Shown here one piece after another: positions 58,085 through 64,000 of a stretch of DNA of 64,000 nt; position 1 is the first letter of the stretch; each line of letters begins with the position of its first letter. Origin of the DNA: Massiliimalia sp050943535 (GTDB lineage Bacteria > Bacillota > Clostridia > Oscillospirales > Ruminococcaceae); assembly GCA_050943535.1 (NCBI GenBank), contig JBMNPJ010000006.1, positions 124,001 to 188,000 on the forward strand. Direction: 5' to 3'. The position numbers and the translations under genes were made by a program. The notes beneath the pieces are model-generated. The model did no database searches. It saw only the letters and a list, made by a program, of their open reading frames with translations, and had not been told where the DNA came from.

Positions 58085-59302
58085 TTAGTTATGATGGGAG
58101 GCAGAAAGCTCTTTTTGGTTAGGCAAATCATGGGATAGAAGCTTTTGATAGCTGACATCCACACAAATTGCCCCTAAAGGTGCGGTGATTAAAATGGACA
58201 GTACTGCTACTGTTAAAACAATTTCTCCGCAGGGTAATCCCATTGCCAGCGGCAATCCGCCGATTGCTGCCTGAACAGTTGCTTTGGGGAGATAAGCCAA
58301 AGCGGAAAAGACGCGTTCTTTTTTATTGAGCTTTGTTTTGATTAAACAGAGGAATACACCCAGTATGCGGAACAATAGTACACACAAAATCAGGATGACT
58401 GCCATGATTCCAGCTTTTACCGCATATTGAATATTGACGCAGGCGCCCACTAAAACGAATAGCAAAACTTCGGCTCCAACCCAGAGTTTGGAAAATTTCC
58501 CGGAAAGACGTTTCGCCACAGGATACCGCCGATACTGAAGTGCTGCTCCCATGGCCATAACAGCCAGCAGCCCAGAAAATCCAATAATGCCGGTCATGGC
58601 ATGCTCCAGGGTCACCAGAAGGAATGAAATGGAAAGCAGGATCACCACTTTGCCTGTATCCCGAATATGTACTTTGGAGAAGAAATAGGCCAAAGCCAGA
58701 CCACAGAGAATTCCTCCTAAAAGTCCTAGAATAATAGATGTTGGAATGGTTAAAAGATGGATAGGAGTAAAGCTGCCTGTTTGGGCGATACCAGTAAAAG
58801 CGGTAAATAAGACAATGACAAACACATCGTCCACAGATGCTCCTGCCATAATCATTTGAGGAATTCCTTTTTGTGTGCCCCAGCGTCCTTCCATCAGCTT
58901 GAGCATTCTGGGAACAATGACTGCAGGGGAGACCGCTGCCACTACAGTACCCATAATTGCAGCTTCCAGCCGGGTAACGCCTAACAGCATAGGAGCCAGA
59001 AGCACCATTCCTAATATTTCAAAGCAGGCGGGAACAAAACACATAAAAAATGCAGGACGTCCGGCTTTTTTTAAATCTTTAAAATCCAGATTTAAACCAG
59101 CGCGGGTTAAAATGATAATCAAGGCAACCTGGCGCAGATCTGTGGAAATATTTAAAATAGAAGGATCCAGCAAATTGAGTACATAGGGTCCCAGAATGAT
59201 TCCGGTAAAAATCATTCCTAACAAGCTGGGGAGTTTTAATTTTTGAAAAAGTGACCCCAGTGCCATGCCGCAAAGAAAAACCAAAGCGAATGATAAAAGC
59301 AT
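58085..59302 (-). CDS. CPA-family antiporter, predicted fluoride exporter (CPA-F)
   Basis: 405 residues, about 12 membrane spans. Cation:proton antiporter superfamily: LLGMIFTGIILGPYVL, LIIILTRAGLNLDFKDL, VAAVSPAVIVPRMLKL and GASVDDVFVIVLF, the last with the paired acidic residues D158-D159 of the transport site. A fluoride riboswitch directly upstream makes fluoride/proton exchange the best prediction; riboswitch-linked CPA proteins of this kind are known fluoride exporters. ATG 59302 has GAGAGGAG about 13 nt upstream. Without the riboswitch it would have been called a Na+/H+ antiporter. Confidence 0.85.
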   Translation of the reverse strand: MLLSFALVFLCGMALGSLFQKLKLPSLLGMIFTGIILGPYVLNLLDPSILNISTDLRQVALIIILTRAGLNLDFKDLKKAGRPAFFMCFVPACFEILGMVLLAPMLLGVTRLEAAIMGTVVAAVSPAVIVPRMLKLMEGRWGTQKGIPQMIMAGASVDDVFVIVLFTAFTGIAQTGSFTPIHLLTIPTSIILGLLGGILCGLALAYFFSKVHIRDTGKVVILLSISFLLVTLEHAMTGIIGFSGLLAVMAMGAALQYRRYPVAKRLSGKFSKLWVGAEVLLFVLVGACVNIQYAVKAGIMAVILILCVLLFRILGVFLCLIKTKLNKKERVFSALAYLPKATVQAAIGGLPLAMGLPCGEIVLTVAVLSILITAPLGAICVDVSYQKLLSHDLPNQKELSASHHN

Positions 59303-59332
59303 AAATGTTAATCTCCTCTCTTTCGCAGACAA

Positions 59333-59381
59333 CAAAAAAAGCTGATGCGCCTGCGATTTTACAATCACAGAAGTCATCAGC
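59333..59381 (-). terminator. Riboswitch-controlled terminator
   Basis: On the minus strand GCTGATG (59381-59375) pairs with CATCAGC (59347-59341), followed by seven T (59340-59334). The 5' arm is also part of the fluoride aptamer core, so ligand-bound and terminator folds exclude each other. Confidence 0.85.
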
Positions 59382-59435
59382 AATACTGCGGTTTAGGATA
59401 TTGTTAATCCAAGGGAGAACCTCATTCCCTGTGAT
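59364..59435 (-). ncRNA. Fluoride riboswitch aptamer (crcB RNA)
   Basis: On the minus strand: P1 CTGTGAT-type helix formed by ATCACAG (59435-59429) and CTGTGAT (59370-59364), then GGGAATGAGGTTCTCCC (about 59430-59414), a variable hairpin (GGAT...ATCC), and the pseudoknot/three-way core ACCGC...GCTGATGACTTCT. These match the conserved blocks of crcB RNAs (GGNGATG-GGTTCTCCC, ACCGC, GCTGATGACTCCT). Fluoride binding should stabilise the aptamer and prevent the terminator at 59333, switching the antiporter on. Confidence 0.9.
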
Positions 59436-59439
59436 ATTT

Positions 59440-59468
59440 ATTGTATCGGAAAGAAAAACATTTGTCAA
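59440..59468 (-). promoter_or_regulatory. Promoter of the fluoride riboswitch-antiporter unit
   Basis: Minus strand TTGACA (59468-59463), 17-bp spacer, TACAAT (59445-59440). Transcription would start a few bases before the aptamer P1 helix. Confidence 0.8.
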
Positions 59469-59532
59469 GGAAAAAGGAAAATAAAGAAAGGTTTTCTGTT
59501 GGGAGAGTAGCAAAAAATTTACGATTATCCCT

Positions 59533-59561
59533 TTGAATCTTCATATAACCTATGATATAAT
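59533..59561 (+). promoter_or_regulatory. Promoter of the RING/DUF2628 gene
   Basis: TTGAAT (59533-59538), 17-bp spacer, TATAAT (59556-59561) with an extended TGA just before it; about 150 bp leader before the ATG. Confidence 0.65.
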
Positions 59562-59715
59562 AACCATAATTACAAAAGGAAATGATTTTCCATATAATAG
59601 GTCAAAATGTTTAAGTGCTGTTTGAAAAGGTGAAATCTTTATTTGTTTTGGAAAATATTTTGGTTGTTTGGAAAGTTAGATATCACTTTTAAAAACGCTC
59701 TATGGGAGGAAACTT

Positions 59716-60726
59716 ATGGGGAAATATGAAGGTATCAATTGTCCCATTTGCGGGGAGCCTTTGGAAAACGGAAAGATTGTGGTAATCTGTCCGGAATGCG
59801 GTGCTCCATATCATAAAGAATGTGTAGACCGTGTGGGAAAGTGCATTTTTGATGAGCTGCATGCTCAGCATAAAGCATGGGAACCACCGAAAAAGAAGGA
59901 AGAACGTCAATATGCTGGGGATGAAGAAAAGCGCTGCAGCCGATGCGGCAGCATGAATCCTATTGATGGGCTTTTCTGTGAAGTGTGTGGAAATCCTTTG
60001 GTGCACAAGGAAAATACAGGGCGTCAGGAACGCCCTAATATGGGACCAAATCAGAATCCATATGGCAATTACGGTCAGCCTAATTGGCAGAATAATCCAT
60101 ATGGCCAGTTTTCTCAACGGCCTCATCATATTCCGTATGATCCCTACACAACACCATTTGGGGGTGTAAATGCGGACGAAAGTATTGATCAGATTCCGGT
60201 GCGGGACTGGGCAATCTATATCGGGCAGAATACCCAGTACTTTATTCCAAAATTTAAGGCGATGAGCGAAAAAGGCAAAGGCAGTGTACAAGGGTTTAAC
60301 TTTGCCGCTATGTTCTTTAATGGATATTATTTTCTGTTTCGGAAAATGTATTTGTGGGGAGTTATGATTTTGGCGTTGATGCTGCTTTTGGAAATTCCGT
60401 CAGCTTTGTATTTGATCATGACTACACCTGGACTGAATACTGCTCTTGGATTGAATTTGGATACAGAACTTCTGGCAAAAATGACCAGTATCTGCTATGG
60501 GCTTCGTTTGGGAGTCATGGTACTGTGCGGGGTATTCGGCAATCATCTTTATAAAATCCATTGTGAAAATAAAATTCAAAAACTGAGAAGTCAAATGACA
60601 GAACATCATCAATATGTAACATCATTGTCACGCACTGGCGGAACTTCTTTTGTTGTGATTTTTGTATTGTTTTTATTGAATATGGTACTTAGTATTGTAT
60701 CAGTCTTTTTGTTTTCTCCGTTTTAG
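59716..60726 (+). CDS. RING-like/zinc-ribbon membrane protein with DUF2628
   Basis: 336 residues. An N-terminal Prok-RING-type zinc finger (CPICGEPLENGKIVVICPEC ... YHKECV), then a zinc ribbon (CSRCGSMNPIDGLFCEVCGNPL, four Cys), a Pro/Asn/Gly/Gln-rich linker of about 60 residues (NQNPYGNYGQPN), and a DUF2628 region with GFNFAAMFFNGYYFLFRKMYLWG and about three or four spans to the C-terminus. The zinc modules would face the cytoplasm. Widespread in Clostridia with no known function; ubiquitin-like ligation is not implied. GGGAGG lies 7 nt before the ATG. Confidence 0.8.
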   Translation: MGKYEGINCPICGEPLENGKIVVICPECGAPYHKECVDRVGKCIFDELHAQHKAWEPPKKKEERQYAGDEEKRCSRCGSMNPIDGLFCEVCGNPLVHKENTGRQERPNMGPNQNPYGNYGQPNWQNNPYGQFSQRPHHIPYDPYTTPFGGVNADESIDQIPVRDWAIYIGQNTQYFIPKFKAMSEKGKGSVQGFNFAAMFFNGYYFLFRKMYLWGVMILALMLLLEIPSALYLIMTTPGLNTALGLNLDTELLAKMTSICYGLRLGVMVLCGVFGNHLYKIHCENKIQKLRSQMTEHHQYVTSLSRTGGTSFVVIFVLFLLNMVLSIVSVFLFSPF

Positions 60727-60772
60727 AGGCTGGAGTTAAAAAAGACCATGTGATATGATTGATGAAAAAAAG

Positions 60773-60812
60773 AAAAGGGAGGCAAGCTAATTTTAGCTTG
60801 CCTCCCTTTTAA
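60773..60812. terminator. Bidirectional terminator
   Basis: Perfect 18-bp arms AAAAGGGAGGCAAGCTAA and its complement (60773-60790, 60793-60810), 2-nt loop, between two converging genes. Confidence 0.85.
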
Positions 60813-60859
60813 AATGTGGGGAAGGAGTTTTGCTTTCCTTCTCCATTTGAAAAGAGGAT

Positions 60860-61897
60860 TCAGGAAGAGCATTTTTCCAATCCATAATGATATGCTTCAT
60901 CTAATAAGGCTTCCAGACTATCCAAAGGTGTGTCAGGAGTCATATTATTTCCGGCCGCCAAAATCAGTCTTCCATCAGGACGATAGTAGGTGTCGATCAT
61001 AAAGCGCACTTCTTTTCTGACATCTTCCGGAGTACCATAAGGGATAATCTGTTGGACATCAAATCCTGCCCAGAAACAGATCTGGCCACCGAATTTTTCT
61101 ACAATCTGTCGTTCATCCATAGTGTACTTTTGAATTGGGTGCAAAACATCCAAACCAATTTCAATAAAATCAGGAATCATCAGTTCTACATTGCCGCAGG
61201 TGTGCAGCCAGAAATGCATTCCCAACTCATGGGCATAATCGATGAGTTCTTTATAATATGGTTTAAAGAATTCACGGAAAATTTCCAAGGAGAAGAACGG
61301 GCCTGTTTGCGTTCCAATATCGTCACTGGTCCAAATGGCGTCCAGCCCCATTTCTTCTTTCCCGCGGCGGAGCATCACCTTGTAAAAGTCGGTTAATGCA
61401 CGGAACAGCCGATGTACTTCATCTGGGTATTCGTAGAAATCGCACAAGGCATTTTCCATTCCCCGCAAAGACCAAAGCCGTTCAAACAGCCAGTACCACC
61501 ATAAGCCAACTCGATATTCTCCATGATCTTCAGGAATATTTTCAGGGATTAAGCCAGGGTAGTTAGGGTCTGGAAAATCTGCCAGTACAGCGTCAAGATT
61601 TTCCCAGTCTAAAGCAGTAACAGCGTCAAATGCAACGTTGGGTGGAAATGGATTGTCCATGTTCATCCAACGGTAAGAAGGTGCGTCTTTTGGTGCTTCA
61701 AATACATTGGGAATGTGGAAATTGATTTTTACAATGTCACATGGATATTGCTGGAGCACCTTTGCATATTCAGGTGCCCGGTCACCGAAAGCATCAGCAC
61801 TGATCCATTGCTGAATCGCAATGGGAACTCTGCGAGCTTTTCCTTTGCCTTCAATGACATTGGTAATTTCTTCTCGAGTTAACATTTTGTCGTACAT
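60860..61897 (-). CDS. URO-D superfamily protein (methyltransferase-like), copy 3
   Basis: 345 residues. MLTREEITNVIEGKGKARRVPIAIQQW, SDDIGTQTGPFFSLEIFREFFKPYYKELIDYAH, FWLHTCGNVELMIPDFIEIGLDVLHPIQ (H-x-C-G metal motif intact) and AAGNNMTPDTPLDSLEALL, where Asn replaces the second Cys ligand of MtaA-type enzymes. It is the last gene of an operon with sugar ABC permeases (18 bp after the permease stop), tying it to import of the same substrate. No corrinoid protein is nearby. The reaction is unknown; demethylation of a methylated sugar or glycoside is a possibility, not shown. Confidence 0.8.
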   Translation of the reverse strand: MYDKMLTREEITNVIEGKGKARRVPIAIQQWISADAFGDRAPEYAKVLQQYPCDIVKINFHIPNVFEAPKDAPSYRWMNMDNPFPPNVAFDAVTALDWENLDAVLADFPDPNYPGLIPENIPEDHGEYRVGLWWYWLFERLWSLRGMENALCDFYEYPDEVHRLFRALTDFYKVMLRRGKEEMGLDAIWTSDDIGTQTGPFFSLEIFREFFKPYYKELIDYAHELGMHFWLHTCGNVELMIPDFIEIGLDVLHPIQKYTMDERQIVEKFGGQICFWAGFDVQQIIPYGTPEDVRKEVRFMIDTYYRPDGRLILAAGNNMTPDTPLDSLEALLDEAYHYGLEKCSS

Positions 61898-61915
61898 AAA
61901 TTTTATACCGCCTTT

Positions 61916-62758
61916 TTAACCTTTTACAGCGCCTGCCATCATTCCGTTGACAAAATATTTTTCTCCTACTGCTGTCAGAATAATAATGATTGGGATACAG
62001 GACAGCAATGCACCTGCCAGTGGAGCGCCGTAAGAAATTTTATAGAAGTTTTGCAGTCTCATCAAACCGATGGGGAGAGTATATTTGATTTCTTCGTTTA
62101 AGTAAATGAGTGGGGTCATAAAGTCATTCCAGGTACTCATAAAGGTAAGTACACCCTGCATTCCTAAACCTGCTGCGCTGAGCGGTACCGCAATCTGCAG
62201 GAAAATCCGCATTTCACTGCAGCCGTCAATGGTAGCGCTTTCGTACAGTTCTTTTGGAACAGATTTCATAATCTGTGTAATCAGGAAGATACCAAATGCA
62301 CTGATGGTAGAAGGAACCAGCAGAGGAACGTAGGTACCGAAAAATCCCATTTGCTGATACATTTGGAACTGAGGAACCATATATACCTGCCCAGGAATCA
62401 ACATGGTAGAAATAATCAAAGTAAACAGAATATTTTTACCTTTAAATTCAAAACGGTTAAAGCCGTAAGCTACCAGTCCGTTAAAGGTCATAGCAATCAG
62501 GGCACAAGCTGTAGAGATCATCAAGCTGTTGCCAAACTGACGCCAGAATGGGATGGTGTCAAACAAAGTTTTAAAATGTTCTAGGGTAGGAGATTCTGGG
62601 ATAATACGCAAGGGGAAACGATTCATTTCCATATCGGTTTTAAATGCACCGGAAATCATAATCACAAAAGGATACAGCACACAGATTACAAGAACTACCA
62701 GGATCAGATAGAAAAGAATGGTGCTGATAATTTTTCTGCTTTTCATTCCTATTTTCAT
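61916..62758 (-). CDS. Sugar ABC importer permease (MalG type), system 2
   Basis: 280 residues, six spans, CUT1 family. EAA loop PKELYESATIDGCSEMRIFLQIAVPLSAAGLG; FMSTWNDFMTPLIYLN and a C-terminal EKYFVNGMMAGAVKG are typical. Follows the partner permease by 13 bp on the minus strand and precedes the URO-D-like gene. Confidence 0.94.
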   Translation of the reverse strand: MKIGMKSRKIISTILFYLILVVLVICVLYPFVIMISGAFKTDMEMNRFPLRIIPESPTLEHFKTLFDTIPFWRQFGNSLMISTACALIAMTFNGLVAYGFNRFEFKGKNILFTLIISTMLIPGQVYMVPQFQMYQQMGFFGTYVPLLVPSTISAFGIFLITQIMKSVPKELYESATIDGCSEMRIFLQIAVPLSAAGLGMQGVLTFMSTWNDFMTPLIYLNEEIKYTLPIGLMRLQNFYKISYGAPLAGALLSCIPIIIILTAVGEKYFVNGMMAGAVKG

Positions 62759-62771
62759 AATAGCTGCCTCC

Positions 62772-63662
62772 TTAGTCCTTATCTCTCATAATGTAGCGCT
62801 GAATGGATGTGATGATTAACAGGATAACTGCTAATACATAGCCCATTGTAGCAGCTTCATTCATCTTGTTGTCTCGGAACATGGTGTTGTACAGGTAAAT
62901 TACCGGGTAAAGCATAGAGTCTCTTGCTCCAGTGCTGCCTGCACCAACCAAGGTGTATACTTCACCGAACATTGCAAAAGAACCAGTAATAGCGGTAAAT
63001 ACAACATATACCATAATCGGCTTTAACAGAGGGAATTTGATACGCCAAAATTCCTGCCATGCGTTGGCTCCGTCAATTCGCGCAGCTTCTCCCAAATCGC
63101 TGGAAATTCCCTGCAGGCCGCTGAGGAAATACAAACTATTTACCCCAAAATACCGCCATGTTCCAATAATTACTAAGGAAACAACCGCCCATTTCGGGTC
63201 ATTTAAAAAACGGATATTTTTATCGATCAGGCCTACTGCCTGCAACAGTTCGTTTAAAATACCCCCGTTAGTTTTTAAAATATACTTAAAGACAATCCCG
63301 ACTACCAGTACAGAAGTTACATTCGGGATAAAAAATACAGTGGACATGGTTCCGCGCTTTTTCCCCATGAGTGCACTGTTGAGCATCACTGCTGCCCCCA
63401 GTGCTACCGGCAGAATAATGAATACACTGCCGCAGGTATACAGGGCAGCGTTGGAAATCGCTTTCCAGAACCGGCTGTCAGTAAGCACTTCCTGATAATT
63501 GGAAAATCCTACAAAAGCCCCTTTGCTTTCCAGGGACATAACCATACCGGAGAGCAGCGGATATAAACCAAAAATGGTGTAGAGAATGAAGAATGGTGAA
63601 ATGAATAAATAAGGTTTAACCTTACGAAATTTAAATTTTTTCCGGGTCTGAACTTGACTCAT
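62772..63662 (-). CDS. Sugar ABC importer permease (MalF type), system 2
   Basis: 296 residues, six spans. EAA loop SSDLGEAARIDGANAWQEFWRIKFPLLKPIM; N-terminal KPYLFISPFFILYTIFGLYPLLSGMVMSL. Basic N-terminus (KKFKFRKVK) faces the cytoplasm. It lies 75 bp after the binding-protein gene. The two systems differ clearly in sequence, so they probably carry different ligands. Confidence 0.94.
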   Translation of the reverse strand: MSQVQTRKKFKFRKVKPYLFISPFFILYTIFGLYPLLSGMVMSLESKGAFVGFSNYQEVLTDSRFWKAISNAALYTCGSVFIILPVALGAAVMLNSALMGKKRGTMSTVFFIPNVTSVLVVGIVFKYILKTNGGILNELLQAVGLIDKNIRFLNDPKWAVVSLVIIGTWRYFGVNSLYFLSGLQGISSDLGEAARIDGANAWQEFWRIKFPLLKPIMVYVVFTAITGSFAMFGEVYTLVGAGSTGARDSMLYPVIYLYNTMFRDNKMNEAATMGYVLAVILLIITSIQRYIMRDKD

Positions 63663-63683
63663 ACCTGAAGCCTCCTTTTAATC

Positions 63684-63728
63684 TTGACGGCAGACAGGAT
63701 ACGTAGTATCCCGCCTGCCGTCGTCATG
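63684..63728 (-). other. Hairpin between binding protein and permease genes, system 2
   Basis: GACGGCAGACAGGATACGTA and the following bases form a stem of GACGGCAG..GGATAC with GTATCC..CTGCCGTC in the 75-bp gap. As in the first importer, it may reduce read-through or protect the upstream mRNA so that the binding protein is in excess. Confidence 0.5.
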
Positions 63729-63737
63729 ATATTTAGG

Positions 63738-64000
63738 TTATCCTAATTCTGCGATGTAAGCGTCTACATCGTCTTGAACAGCCTGAAGGAGTTCATCAGT
63801 TGTCATATTGCCTTCAACCCAGTCATAAGAGTAGTTTTTAAAGGATTCGCTGAATTTTCCTCTCCATGGAGCCTGGTTTTGTTTTGGCATTTCTTCAGCA
63901 AGTTCTGTATACAAATCACCCAGAACCTGATTGTCATAGTATTCTACCGGACCATTGCACAAAGGCATTGCTTCATAAACCGGAGGATACAGGTTAATCA
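63738..64000 (-). CDS. Sugar ABC substrate-binding protein, C-terminal part
   Basis: Partial: only the last 86 or so residues are in the window and the frame stays open to the right edge (INLYPPVYEAMPLCNGPVEYYDNQVLGDL ... TTDELLQAVQDDVDAYIAELG). The ending with a Y-N-x-V-LGDL-like segment and a final helix is typical of CUT1 extracellular binding proteins, and the two permease genes follow directly. Confidence 0.85.
   Translation of the reverse strand, partial: INLYPPVYEAMPLCNGPVEYYDNQVLGDLYTELAEEMPKQNQAPWRGKFSESFKNYSYDWVEGNMTTDELLQAVQDDVDAYIAELG

Noticed and set aside
1..64000. tRNA and rRNA genes, CRISPR arrays, insertion sequences, prophage genes
   Set aside because: No cloverleaf with a GTTCRA arm outside coding genes, no regularly spaced repeats, and no transposase, integrase or phage structural protein was recognised.

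Overview
The window looks like a chromosomal segment of a low-to-medium GC, Gram-positive anaerobe of the class Clostridia, most likely an Oscillospirales/Ruminococcaceae-type gut bacterium. The evidence is strong AGGAGG ribosome binding sites, long hairpin terminators, a Firmicutes-style division and cell wall (dcw) cluster, a PdaA-type deacetylase (usual in spore formers), lipoprotein sugar-binding proteins, AraC/LacI control of sugar genes, and a fluoride riboswitch upstream of a CPA-type antiporter. No tRNA, rRNA, CRISPR array, prophage or intact insertion sequence was seen.

Layout. 1-5.5 kb: on the minus strand, an efflux adaptor (its partner gene leaves the left edge), an S1 RNA-binding protein, a Cys-rich mini-protein, a LacI regulator, a small glycine-rich protein and an AT-rich orphan gene. 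5.8-10.9 kb: plus-strand housekeeping genes: DUF951, prfA, a fused threonylcarbamoyl-AMP synthase/dephospho-CoA kinase, a lytic transglycosylase and an M18 aminopeptidase. 11.1-25.6 kb: the dcw cluster mraZ-rsmH-ftsL-pbp-murE-murF-mraY-ftsW-murG-murA-ftsQ-ftsZ, without murD, murC or ftsA. 25.7-30.8 kb: pdaA, enolase, a repeat-rich intergenic block, a GNAT gene, an XRE regulator and a histidine phosphatase. 31-39 kb: a membrane protein with proB-proA, a Ser-rich membrane-anchored protein, an LTA-synthase-like sulfatase-fold enzyme and a MATE transporter.

39.2-51.2 kb is a carbohydrate region: a sugar-phosphate isomerase/epimerase-like TIM barrel with a perfect cre-type operator, two URO-D-superfamily proteins, an AraC regulator, a three-gene sugar ABC importer, a second AraC regulator with a DnaQ-like exonuclease, and a cytoplasmic clan-D alpha-galactosidase. 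51.3-55.2 kb holds a heterodimeric ABC exporter behind a structured leader of about 270 nt. 55.4-59.5 kb carries GNAT/YbaK genes, endonuclease III and the fluoride riboswitch/antiporter unit. 59.7-60.7 kb is a RING/zinc-ribbon/DUF2628 membrane protein. 60.8-64 kb is a second sugar ABC importer (its binding protein runs off the right edge) with a third URO-D-like gene.

The most notable items are: (1) a complete fluoride riboswitch with overlapping terminator in front of a CPA-family antiporter with a GASVDDV motif, in effect a fluoride-resistance module; (2) three URO-D-superfamily proteins beside two sugar ABC systems with no corrinoid partner, each with an altered metal-site motif; (3) the TsaC/Sua5-CoaE fusion; (4) a dcw cluster lacking murD; (5) a family of very long perfect palindromes and duplicated hairpins between genes.
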